From positions 186,001 to 250,000 of the forward strand of contig JAVEYW010000004.1 of NCBI GenBank assembly GCA_034003325.1: 64,000 nucleotides of DNA, read 5' to 3'. The DNA is from Desulfobacterales bacterium (GTDB lineage: Bacteria > Desulfobacterota > Desulfobacteria > Desulfobacterales > JAFDDL01). The notes under the pieces are model-generated. The model searched no databases and had not been told where the DNA came from. It saw only the letters and a list, made by a program, of their open reading frames with translations. The position numbers and the translations under genes are program-made. Each line of letters starts with the position of its first letter. Positions within the stretch are counted from its first letter, which is position 1. Shown here piece after piece: positions 55,501-62,395 of the stretch.

Positions 55501-56382
55501 GCCTCCCGTGAAAAATGCCGGATCCCGCATGGTCTTGACAAACCCAACGAACACATGAAATCCGGGGGGGCCAAACTCCACGAAAAACGGGGGCTCGTTT
55601 GCCTTGACCCAGGCATCAATGACTTTCTTGCCCTCGATGGTTGAGGTCTGGTGCCAATCCTGGCCGGCAGGCGGGATTACAATGACCCCATACTTTCCGG
55701 GGGCCAGGTTCTGGATCAGCGCATGGCCGTCGGCATCCGTGGTCACCGACCCGTCACCCATTTTGACGACGTTGCCGTCCTGTCCGTATACAGTTCCGAT
55801 AGGGTTGCCGAAGGCATCCGTCATCATGGCGCCCGCTGTGATACCGTATTTGCCGCCGGCATCCTCCACTGTGACCTTAAATCCTCCAAGTCCTCGCTCC
55901 TCGGGAAGATCGGGCGCGTTATTGATGGGAAAATTGTCCTCGAACACAAAGACTGAAATCTGCGCCGTGGGCAGGGGAAGGGGCGTTACCTTCACGTCCG
56001 CGACACCATTTATCACCGGTGCACCACCTATGGTATACCCCGCATCCGGTAGCACCGAAACAAAATACCTCTTGCCGGGGTCAAGGGGTATGTTGTCAGG
56101 CGGAGCCCCCCTACCTTTGGCCACCACCGGCGCATAGCTCCTGTGAAAATTCAGTGACAGCTGGTCAGGCTTTCCGGGGCCCAGATCATACGTGGTGTCT
56201 TCTTGCAGCAGCCAGCGGTAATCGCTCAGGGGTACAGTATTACCGTCTTGATCTCCCCAGGTTACATTCAGCTCGAGTGCCCGGGCGTTGGACGCAATAA
56301 GCGTTCCCATAAGCAGTACCAGCATGAATGCCAGGTACCACCCGGCGGGCCTTCGGCCACGCGTCGTGCAATAACTAGTCAT
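49522..56382 (-). CDS. Giant exported fusion: adhesin-like beta domains plus multicopper-oxidase end
   Basis: A 2286-residue protein with a signal peptide (LAFMLVLLMGTLIASNARA). Order: Cna-B/carboxypeptidase-regulatory and SdrD-like repeats (about 130-900; DSNRDGIWDPAEKGLPEQ, GSDGKIDP), an IPT/TIG-like domain (about 960-1065), a right-handed parallel beta-helix with Asn ladders (about 1075-1510), two cadherin/VCBS-like domains (about 1610-1790; NDFDPDGDSL, TYTPTRRFEGTDAFSY), a calcium-type DSDGDGIPDND loop, and a C-terminal cupredoxin pair (about 1830-2286) with HTIHWHG (about 1933) and YHCHVEATEHMQMGM (about 1975), enough for a type 1 copper. The last domain lacks HPxHxH. First gene of the cluster; GGAGG before the ATG. 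It should stand on the cell surface. Confidence 0.9.
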   Translation of the reverse strand: MTSYCTTRGRRPAGWYLAFMLVLLMGTLIASNARALELNVTWGDQDGNTVPLSDYRWLLQEDTTYDLGPGKPDQLSLNFHRSYAPVVAKGRGAPPDNIPLDPGKRYFVSVLPDAGYTIGGAPVINGVADVKVTPLPLPTAQISVFVFEDNFPINNAPDLPEERGLGGFKVTVEDAGGKYGITAGAMMTDAFGNPIGTVYGQDGNVVKMGDGSVTTDADGHALIQNLAPGKYGVIVIPPAGQDWHQTSTIEGKKVIDAWVKANEPPFFVEFGPPGFHVFVGFVKTMRDPAFFTGGNEISGRIVNLHNSRPPDFTFYTGHPIPGAWVGLNSGTAGTGRGVYAAPCDENSEFTITGIPPGTYELVIWDDNLDVIFATKNITLPADAGDLGDVAVFNWFGRLEAGVFEDSNRDGIWDPAEKGLPEQLVNIRFRDGTIYQSFATDLEGKAPFDEVFPFFNWLVAEVDFTRYQATGATFVVDAGGPVVPGEVLNPQEQLENCDGDSLGLSRTEPGEVLTQAFQVFLGQTVRMEFGKAPYDPSLNGGISGMVYYATTRAENDPRLAAAEPWEPGIPRVQVNLYVDEVNNETGLPGSDGKIDPKDPANATYPYVPVLSDVDNYPIGWSEGGTKGPEDVDHNNDGVFDWGDAIAFTRTDSWDDNLPDCAMGSNSPAPGALFGEHDAFDGIRNFNQARPGVFDGGYAFGDLPDGIYIVEAVAPPGYEHVKEEDKNVDFGDEYTGPFLPIDGSPVMPGESPDNTAPEQDTLDNQPLLVGDSRPVPAELTLFPGIPAPFAGEERPLPDRKQVALKPGLNAACNFFLFTEVPVAGQVVGFILDDLANEFDPASPAFGEKYAPPELPISIRDWKGNLISYSASDKNGAYNALVPSTYTANLPQPSGMSPHMLTVVLNDPTHPTVKHNPKYSQFTYTFQYMPGTTTYLDTPVVPIAAFAGPEQFPVDVEFPNGTPVIKQVDGGPYVAAAGASITIESMGNVEVPNPETGAPLTRDYGFGDSAGTVTIGGVPLTDIIWSSAAITGTVAPGTTTGQLVVTRDNGKSSELGVTVTVGPLGTGPTGQPREVRYVNAGQRIQTAIDNANPGDLILVGPGTYQELVIMHKAVQLQGWGAGVTFIDAVQVPSEKILDWRDKIQDLWLTAAFDLLPAQQINFAGLEPALAAVEGAGISVFAKNTIPLYGGFGKEFRARIDGFTVEGASTGGGIFVNGYAHFLEISNNRVRLNSSAQGGAITLGHPALVLETADGLAYQDAGNDHVRIHHNQISGNGGLGGAGGGISLYTGAHYYEVTNNFIAGNFMQNNGGGIGHFGRSDGGTIARNSIIFNQSFNQGISVSGGGIFIGGAAPLVLGGQTPGSGSVTVDGNLIQGNLAGAGDGGGIRTQFNLPGDAIRIINNIIANNVAGLAGGGISMQDTANIEIVHNTVAHNDSTATAGAAFVDSNLSEAQPAGIISRNSNPVIDSNIIWENRSFHFEIAGPTTFSLVYDRYWDLEPESLLVINCLFTGGTDPGFVAPYFNNPRGQTVLEQEFTTIPSAMPAFDEGGNFIDVRYSPLSIDVDVSNEAGVQVSSYKVTATIPGGAAGLTTTDMDGDLAGDTGYIGADRYVPPGNLAPVAGNDAYTILLPSRGNPAPLVVAAPGLLSNDFDPDGDSLVVDTTPLVDPINGTVALSADGAFTYTPTRRFEGTDAFSYLVGDGQRYTVAMVTITVTIRAANEAPSPTAADIITQINTVGMTRVLPNDPDVGDSHTYLIQVNPKNGTATVSEGGTVSYTPVLNFLGTDALTVQVKDQNNRTGTVTVNITVSLNLPPTQAMVVQIPPDEDGIDSDGDGIPDNDNRYLLLGAGDGFSTMADGYEQYIFSFRNLSHLLPAVQAGDPAVRTVPMHMVMHQGMLGAEWPAPTIKVKEGQRLYLNLANVGMAKRPDLFDPHTIHWHGFPQASAVFDGVPDASISIKMLGMLTYYYNVVEPGTYMYHCHVEATEHMQMGMLGNLYVTPKQDYDQALKDLGTPPYMGFAYNDGDGSTGYHVDYPIQMAGFDPAFHDASLTVQPLPFQLMADKYPMLNGRGYPDTLKQGSLPPAAANTFVDMATVVNSPAPQVGSFHISGDMLAMVDDAYNGLDLVFTSGALKGASRRIADYTIRKQGNNTRIEVVLAGALPQKPSAGDAFTIGTASQNVSSLIQAKQGQKILLRISNLDVTRFYTLASTLPMKVVGLNARILRGPSGKDLYYTTNSVTLGGGEAVDAIIDTTEVAPGTYLLYTTNLNYLSNNQEDLGGMMTEIVITTPQG

Positions 56383-57031
56383 GGTTTCCTCCTTTTTTGG
56401 TGATATACTTTTAATTAGAACCACTTGCTTGAGAACTCTTCTCGTTTACCGATAACCTCACGCTAATAACAGCCGATTTCTTTTGGCGCCGAACCCTATA
56501 CTTTGAGACCCGATCACGGACCGCCGATCGTGCTTGATGGTTTTTTTAGGTGTTTAAAAGGAAAACGAAGGATCAGAGGGGCGTCCTTCCTGGATGGATT
56601 ATTATGTTCTGAAGGGTATAAATGGAATGGGGTGCATCCTGTATCTAAGCCCTGCCAACAATTTATCTGTATTAAAACATTATCCGGCAAAGCCGGATGC
56701 TGGGATGCGGTGATGCTGAGATGCCGGGAAGCCGGGAAGCCCGAGATGAATAAAAGCTGCTTTTCACCTTCGGCAAACATACACGCAAAAGCGTGCATGT
56801 TTCTGATAAAGAGGGTCTATAACCTCAGATGCCAAGGTCGTGGTGTTACCATGCAGATCGCCGCCTGAAAATAAAAAGGCAGAACCAACTGAATAGCCCT
56901 GCCTTATGTTGCTTGATATGATTTCCCGGCTTATTCTTCCATTTTATTTCGATCAACCCCGGCGAACGCTATTAACCCAATGCGATGAAGGGGGATGGTG
57001 GCCGGCTCGGTGATGGCCCGCCCGGATACCA
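56383..57031. other. Upstream region of the surface-oxidase cluster
   Basis: No gene. It holds the repeat copy at 56679-56815. A small inverted repeat (CTTGAGAA-CTC-TTCTCG) near 56426-56443 lies 44-61 bases upstream of the giant gene's start and might be an operator. No firm promoter was found. Confidence 0.4.
56679..56815 (-). repeat. Interspersed repeat copy 6 (subfamily B, longest)
   Basis: About 137 bp on the minus strand. It has the same left stem-loop (ACACGCAAAAGCGTG) and right CCGGCAAAGCCGG stem-loop, but the internal 8-9 base CATCCCAG-like unit is present about five times rather than two or three. Confidence 0.86.
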
Positions 57032-59302
57032 TCAGGCTTTTATCGTTTTAAGGTAGGTCAACCCCGTCGCGATTACCATCGGCACAACACCAGCCACGAT
57101 CAGGACCAGGTGGGAGGGCATGCTGATCCATTCCAGCATTCGAATTCGGTCGCTGCCGATAAATTCAAGGCTTCTGGCATGCCAATAGCCGTTTTCGAGA
57201 ACATCCCAGATTTGTAACACGCCCTCCGGAAACAAATTGGTGATCACCATCAGGGCCAGCCCGATATTGATGCCCCAGAAGGAAAGTTTCACAAATTTTT
57301 CCGGAAGGACCCACTGCGCATCGGTCAGCACATGGCGCAAGCCCAGGACCACCAGCGCCATGGCCAGCATGCCGAAGGCCCCCAACAAGGCGGCATGCCC
57401 ATGGTTCAAGGTCAATATGGTGCCAGCCTCAAAATAACTCACCACCGGCATATTGATCAGGAATCCGAATATGCCCGCGCCGACAAAATTCCAAAAGCCG
57501 ACCGCCATTAAAAAATAAAACGCCCATTTATGCGGAATGATCCTTTTGGGGACGCCGGCGGCCTCTCCGGTACCGGTCAACTTGATAAAGTCCCATGCAT
57601 CCAGGGTCAGAAGCGTGAGCGGCACCACTTCGAGCGCCGAGAACATGGCCGCCAGGGCCATCGTGAAATTGGACTGCCCGGTCCAATACCAATGATGCGC
57701 CGTGCCCATGATGCCGCCGGCCAGAAAGAGGATGGCGTCCATGTAAATGACCCGTACGACATTGATGCGCCGCACGACACCGAGTTGATAGAAGGTGACC
57801 GCAACCAGGACGGTTACGAAAAGTTCAAAAAACCCTTCCACCCATAAATGAATAATCCAGAAACGCCAGGTGTCCACGACCGTAAAATTGGAGGTGCTGC
57901 CGAAAAAAAAGGCCGGCAGGTAGAAAAACGGAATGGAAGCCGCCCCCCCTAAAAAAAGCAGGGTGATTTCTTTTTTATGGGGATCTTTGAGCGCCGGTAT
58001 CGACACCCGGTACAGCAGCACCAGCCAGAAACTGAATCCGATCACCAGAATGATTTGCCAAAACCGACCCAATTCCAAATACTCCCAGCCCTGATGGCCG
58101 AACCAGGTCCACAGCCAGCCAAAGACCTGATGAATCCCGAGCAGTTCTCCCAACAAACTGCCGACCACCAGCACGACCAATGCCCAGAACAACAGATGCA
58201 CCCCGATGGCATGTCCGCGCGGCTCCTTGCCGCTTAAGGAGGACCCCAGCAGAAGGCCGCCGGCCACATAGGCGGTGGCGATCCAGAAAATAGCCAGTTG
58301 AAGGTGCCAGGTTCGCAAAATATTGCTCGGCAGATACCTGGACAGATCCACCCCGTAAAAATTTCCCGGTTCCGCACGATAATGCGCCAGTGCGCCGCCG
58401 ATCATGACCTGGGCTAAAAACAGAAGCGCAACGATGAGAAAGTACTTGATGGCGGCTTTTTGTCCCTCGGTCACTTCACCCGCGAGCATGAGCGGATAAC
58501 TGCCCTCGGGACCGCCCTTCCAACCCAGGTAATCAAACTTGCCGAAAACAAACAACACGACGGCCAGTCCAGCCAGCAGCATGGCGACACTCAGGGCGCT
58601 CCAGAGAACCGCATCACTGGTCAGCGTATTGCCGACCGTCGGGTCATAGGGGAAATTATTGGTATAGGAATAGGGCTTGTCCGGTCGATTGGCGACGCTA
58701 GCCCACGCGGTCCAGGCGAAAAAAGCGGTCAGGTGATGAATGTCGTCTTCCTTGTGAATATAGTTGCTTGGAAGGCCTGAATTCACTGTGGGGTGTTTGA
58801 AATAATCGGCCCAGAATACAAGTTGCTTTCGGAAGGCGGCTTTTTCGGCATCCACGAACGTCAATCGGTTCAATTTTGAATCATATCGATTTTCTTTCAG
58901 GACAGTGGCTACCCGGGCATTAACCAGGGCTCGCTGTGAACCGTCCAGAGCGGATAAATCGACCCCGAAATCGCGTCTTGCGATATCCCCTGCCGCCTCC
59001 AGGGAGAGTTCGTGCAGGTACTGCGCCGAAAAGTCCGGACCCAGGTAGGAACCATGACCCCAGATGGAGCCGTTTTGCATCAGGCCATATTTTAAAAATA
59101 CCTGCTGACCGGCTTCAATTTCTTCTCTACCGAAGATTTTGGCACCCGAGACATCGACCACGCTATCCGGTATGGGCGGCGCGAATCGATATGCCTGCAC
59201 CGACATGAAAATCAAACCGGCCATGCCGACGAAAAAAACCAATACGACAGCGCGTCGCCACCATGCTGAAAGCGTCGGGGCGGCGGAATAGGGATCTTGC
59301 AT
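57032..59302 (-). CDS. norZ: Quinol-dependent nitric oxide reductase
   Basis: A 756-residue single-subunit qNOR with an N-terminal cytochrome-c-like periplasmic extension lacking CxxCH, then about 12-14 transmembrane helices. Haem-copper-oxidase-type residues are kept: TWHLQLAIFWIATAYV, IIHLWVEGFFELF with its conserved glutamates, TAHHWYW (FeB ligands) and LNHGHAALLG (haem ligands). It reduces 2 NO to N2O with quinol. The ATG at 59302 has AAGGAG upstream; the longer frame runs into a repeat copy. No nitrite reductase or NorR gene is in the window, so NO detoxification is more likely than denitrification. Confidence 0.94.
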   Translation of the reverse strand: MQDPYSAAPTLSAWWRRAVVLVFFVGMAGLIFMSVQAYRFAPPIPDSVVDVSGAKIFGREEIEAGQQVFLKYGLMQNGSIWGHGSYLGPDFSAQYLHELSLEAAGDIARRDFGVDLSALDGSQRALVNARVATVLKENRYDSKLNRLTFVDAEKAAFRKQLVFWADYFKHPTVNSGLPSNYIHKEDDIHHLTAFFAWTAWASVANRPDKPYSYTNNFPYDPTVGNTLTSDAVLWSALSVAMLLAGLAVVLFVFGKFDYLGWKGGPEGSYPLMLAGEVTEGQKAAIKYFLIVALLFLAQVMIGGALAHYRAEPGNFYGVDLSRYLPSNILRTWHLQLAIFWIATAYVAGGLLLGSSLSGKEPRGHAIGVHLLFWALVVLVVGSLLGELLGIHQVFGWLWTWFGHQGWEYLELGRFWQIILVIGFSFWLVLLYRVSIPALKDPHKKEITLLFLGGAASIPFFYLPAFFFGSTSNFTVVDTWRFWIIHLWVEGFFELFVTVLVAVTFYQLGVVRRINVVRVIYMDAILFLAGGIMGTAHHWYWTGQSNFTMALAAMFSALEVVPLTLLTLDAWDFIKLTGTGEAAGVPKRIIPHKWAFYFLMAVGFWNFVGAGIFGFLINMPVVSYFEAGTILTLNHGHAALLGAFGMLAMALVVLGLRHVLTDAQWVLPEKFVKLSFWGINIGLALMVITNLFPEGVLQIWDVLENGYWHARSLEFIGSDRIRMLEWISMPSHLVLIVAGVVPMVIATGLTYLKTIKA

Positions 59303-59356
59303 GGCAAATCTCCTTCCTTGACTGTTGGAAATGAAACCTTTGTTTCCTGTTAGGGG

Positions 59357-59456
59357 CCTAACCCGGCAAAGCCGAAAGTCGGACGGCTGGGCTGCTTGGC
59401 TGCCAACGACCTTCTCCAATGATACACGCTTTTTCGTGTATGTTTCTGACAAAGGG
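59357..59456 (-). repeat. Interspersed repeat copy 7 (subfamily A)
   Basis: About 100 bp on the minus strand, ending in CCGGGTTAGG next to norZ. The left stem-loop is TACACGAAAAAGCGTGTA. It lies in the norZ 5' leader. The other bases of 59303-59770 show no gene. Confidence 0.87.
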
Positions 59457-59770
59457 CACTTAAGACGGCGTCAAGCGGTTTGAAACGGGTTTTACATGAG
59501 AAAAGAACTACCCGTTCCCGGCCGCTGAGACAATAGGGTGTACCATGTAAATTTATCCTAAATGAGATGTATTGCCGCTATCCAAGTCAGAAAAGGCTTT
59601 CACCGTACCGTTGCACGGTGGTTTTCAATTCATAGGTCGTTACCCTTAACAAAATAGGGTATGGACCTTATTTTTCTATGGACAATAAACGGTCATGCTA
59701 AAAGGCAACAGAACGCCCCTGTGCACGCGGGACAACCCATCCATATTGAACGATAGGAAAGCAAACGGGC

Positions 59771-60121
59771 ATGGCAAATCCATTTATGGTCACCGATTGT
59801 GCGTTGATTGTCATCGCCACCGGCGAGAAGGCGTATAATCTGCGCGATCTTCTCGACCGTCTCCAACGCATGACGAATCCGGCGATGATGTATTTTCACT
59901 TCTGGGACGGGCTGTTGCGCACCGATTTTGTCGACCCGGAATATCAGAACGACCTTGCGTCCTGGGTGTATCATGGCCTGCACGACCGCCGCCTGGCCGA
60001 TTTTGTGCTTCAAAAATCACTCAAAGAAGGCTTCGGCCTGACGGTCACCGAAGCCTTGTGGAAAGGAAAACCGGTGATGGTGGCCGTTCTTTCCGGAAGC
60101 AGGGACCGCATCAAACTTTAG
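59771..60121 (+). pseudogene. Chimeric remnant: DUF5752-like N-terminus joined to glycosyltransferase piece
   Basis: Residues 1-74 (MANPFMVTDCALIVIATGEKA...WVYHGLHDRR) look like the start of a DUF5752-type protein, normally longer. From about residue 75 the sequence switches to DFVLQKSLKEGFGLTVTEALWKGKPV, the donor-sugar site of a family GT4 glycosyltransferase (E-x7-E region) such as trehalose synthase. The frame then ends shortly after. It reads as an in-frame deletion joining two once-adjacent genes, with junction near 59993. Unlikely to be active. Confidence 0.75.
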
Positions 60122-60288
60122 AGGGAGCGGCAACCGAGTGGTGTTCAGCCAAGGGGTCCGTTTCAAGAACCGAATGAAAAGTGAAATATTTTTCACCACC
60201 GGCAACGGTTACAACGAGCCATCACGCGAACCGCATTGCATAAGCAGCAATTCCGGATTTCGCTTCACCCCAATGAAAGGAGGAAGCC

Positions 60289-60741
60289 ATGTTACCCATT
60301 CGAAAAATAATCTGTCCGACCGATTTCAGCGAACCGTCTTTCAAAGGGATCGAAGCAGCAGTAGAACTCGCGGAACATTTTTCCGCGGAACTCATTCTCG
60401 TCAACGTCATTACGCCCGCGTACCCGTTTGTCTCCGGTGTGCCCGCGAAATTTGATATGGAACAATACCGGGAAGAATTGCTTCGACATGCAACCGAATC
60501 GCTGGGAACAATCAGCAAAGACCGGATACCGGATGGCGTCGGCACCCGGAAGGTGGTCAGGCAGGGCAGCGCCGTTGATGAAATCATACAACTGGCCGAA
60601 TCAGAGCATGCCGACCTGATCGTGATCGCCACCCATGGCTGGACGGGGTGGCGAAAATGGATCTTTGGTTCGATTGCCGATAAGGTGGTGCATCTGGCCC
60701 CGTGCCCGGTGTTAACCGTCTCCGAGCCTGAAAAGAAGTAA
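60289..60741 (+). CDS. Universal stress protein (UspA family)
   Basis: A 150-residue ATP-binding-type Usp. It begins IRKIICPTDFSEPS and ends with the nucleotide signature THGWTGWRKWIFGSIADKVVHLAPCPVLTV (G-2x-G-9x-G-S). AAAGGAGG stands 6 bases before the ATG. It is 14 bases upstream of the dienelactone hydrolase gene, so the two form an operon. Confidence 0.94.
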   Translation: MLPIRKIICPTDFSEPSFKGIEAAVELAEHFSAELILVNVITPAYPFVSGVPAKFDMEQYREELLRHATESLGTISKDRIPDGVGTRKVVRQGSAVDEIIQLAESEHADLIVIATHGWTGWRKWIFGSIADKVVHLAPCPVLTVSEPEKK

Positions 60742-60755
60742 ACAGGAGGCTTCCG

Positions 60756-61502
60756 ATGAAATACATATTCGGTTTTCTATTGATTTTAGGAATTGCATCC
60801 ACGGCCGGTGCGGCCGGCCGGTCCGTGCCCTATGAAATCGATGGCGTGCCTTATGAGGGCTTTTTTGTCGACGCCGGCGCTAAGGCGCCCATGGTGTTGC
60901 TGATTCACGACTGGGATGGATTGACGGATTATGAGGTGAAGCGCGCCGAAATGCTGGCCAAAATGGGTTATACGGTATTTGCGGCCGATTTGTTCGGCGC
61001 CGGTGTCCGGCCGACCCGGATGGAAGACAAACGCCAGCATACCGGTGAACTGTATAAAGACCGGACAAAGATGCGTGCGCTGATCGCAGGAGCGGTGGAA
61101 AAGGCGGCCGCCATGGGGGCGGATATCGGCAACGCGGTGGTAATGGGGTACTGTTTCGGGGGCGCGGCGGTGTTGGAGTATGCCCGATCAGGGGCGGAAA
61201 TGAAGGGATTTGTTTCCTTTCACGGTGGGTTAAGCACACCGGAAGGACAAAATTACACCCGGACAAAGGGCCGTCTGCTGATCCTGCACGGCACGGCAGA
61301 CACAGCCATCCCCATGGACGATTTTGCCAAATTGGCCAAGGAGTTGGAACAAAACCACGTTTCTCACGAGATGATCACTTACAGCGGCGCCCCCCATGCC
61401 TTTACCGTATTCGGATCCGAGGCGTACCGGGAGGATGCCGACAGAAAATCCTGGCAGCGTTTTTCGGGTTTTTTGGCCGACACGTTGAAGAAAGTCAAAT
61501 AA
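60756..61502 (+). CDS. Exported dienelactone-hydrolase family protein
   Basis: A 248-residue alpha/beta hydrolase of the DLH type with a signal peptide (YIFGFLLILGIASTAGAAG). The nucleophile is Cys in GYCFGGA (about residue 130), with the acid in LHGTADTAIP and His in GAPHAFT. An AGGAGG site precedes the ATG. Periplasmic esterase or lactonase; substrate unknown. Co-transcribed with the universal stress protein. Confidence 0.93.
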   Translation: MKYIFGFLLILGIASTAGAAGRSVPYEIDGVPYEGFFVDAGAKAPMVLLIHDWDGLTDYEVKRAEMLAKMGYTVFAADLFGAGVRPTRMEDKRQHTGELYKDRTKMRALIAGAVEKAAAMGADIGNAVVMGYCFGGAAVLEYARSGAEMKGFVSFHGGLSTPEGQNYTRTKGRLLILHGTADTAIPMDDFAKLAKELEQNHVSHEMITYSGAPHAFTVFGSEAYREDADRKSWQRFSGFLADTLKKVK

Positions 61503-61536
61503 ATTTGCGTAACTGCTCAGGTATTCAGGAGTCAGA

Positions 61537-61776
61537 ATGAAAGAACCCGCAAAAAGGTTTGAAGACTTGGTGGTGTGGCAGAAAGCCCACCAATTTGTGC
61601 TTGCTGTCTACCGCTTGACGCGATCATTCCCGAAGTCAGAAACTTATGGTCTGTCTTCCCGATTCCGGCGAGCGGCTGTCTCTATTACCGCAAATATCGC
61701 TGAAGGATTCGGATTTCTTAACGATACCATCAAACTTTCTGGGTCACCAGCCCATTTTCAATGGCATAGGCCGTAA
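61537..61776 (+). pseudogene. Truncated S23-type four-helix-bundle protein
   Basis: The start matches the four-helix-bundle/23S-rRNA-intervening-sequence protein family: FEDLVVWQKAHQFVLAVYRLTRSFPKSETYGLSSRFRRAAVSITANIAEGF. After about residue 60 the family sequence stops and the frame runs antisense into the end of the next gene, so roughly half the protein is lost. The leader GTAACTGCTCAGGTATTCAGG (61509 onward) resembles the ends of the 43115-43264 element. Confidence 0.85.
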
Positions 61777-62395
61777 GGGTCGCAGCGTTATGCAGATCCA
61801 GCTTGTTCATGATATTGGCGCGGTGCTTTTCGACGGTTTTTACGCTGATATGAAGGAAGTTCGCTATGTCCTTGTTCAGGTAGCCTTCGGCAAGCAGTTT
61901 TAACACCTCACGCTCGCGCTGGGTAACCGTGTCCCAGGCGGTTTTGGTTTTCAATTGCTTTCTTTCTTCCAGGTAGCCTTCCATCACACTGTCCGCGATA
62001 CCGGGACTGATGTATGTTTTTCCTTCCAGCACGCTGTCGATGGCAAGCATCAATTCATTTCGACTGGCGTCTTTGATGCAATATCCGTCGACGCCGGCCT
62101 TGAAGGCCTCCAGAACGTATTGATCGGATTCGTGAATGGTAAGCGCCAAGATTTTAACCGCCGGAAATTGACCCTTAACGTCTTTAATGACACTGATGCC
62201 GCTCAATCGCGGCATGGAAAGGTCCAGCAGGAGTAAATCGGGCTGATGCTTTTTGATATATCGCATGGCCTCAAGGCCGTCCGGCGCTTCATTGACGATC
62301 TCCAGATCACCCCGCATGGAGAGCATTGATTTCAGCCCCTCTCGAAACAGCTTGTGATCTTCCGCAATGACGACTGATTTCTTCCTGCATTCCAT
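61730..62395 (-). CDS. NarL/FixJ-family response regulator
   Basis: A 221-residue regulator with a receiver (IAEDHKLFR, phosphoacceptor LLLLDLSMPR, Lys in CIKDAS) and a LuxR helix-turn-helix (VTQREREVLKLLAEGYLNKDIANFLHISVKTVEKHR). Very similar to the product of 41580-42242, so likely a paralogue fed by another HisKA_3 kinase of the window. No kinase adjoins it. Its 3' end overlaps the read-through tail of the S23 remnant on the other strand. Confidence 0.94.
   Translation of the reverse strand: MECRKKSVVIAEDHKLFREGLKSMLSMRGDLEIVNEAPDGLEAMRYIKKHQPDLLLLDLSMPRLSGISVIKDVKGQFPAVKILALTIHESDQYVLEAFKAGVDGYCIKDASRNELMLAIDSVLEGKTYISPGIADSVMEGYLEERKQLKTKTAWDTVTQREREVLKLLAEGYLNKDIANFLHISVKTVEKHRANIMNKLDLHNAATLTAYAIENGLVTQKV

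Noticed and set aside
57032-59302. Nitric oxide dismutase (Nod) instead of nitric oxide reductase
   Set aside because: The conserved catalytic glutamates and His ligands expected for qNOR are present.
59303-59452. 50-residue N-terminal extension of norZ
   Set aside because: It derives from the repeat copy 7 sequence; the ATG at 59302 has a proper Shine-Dalgarno and matches the qNOR start.
8971-59456. CRISPR array or integron interpretation of the repeats
   Set aside because: Copies are kilobases apart, in both orientations, with no spacer regularity, no cas genes and no integrase.
59650-59690. Possible sigma-54 or NsrR site upstream of norZ
   Set aside because: The best GG-N10-GC match (near 59600-59625 on the minus strand) has AGC instead of TGC at -12, and only a weak NsrR-like half site (AGATGTATT) is visible.
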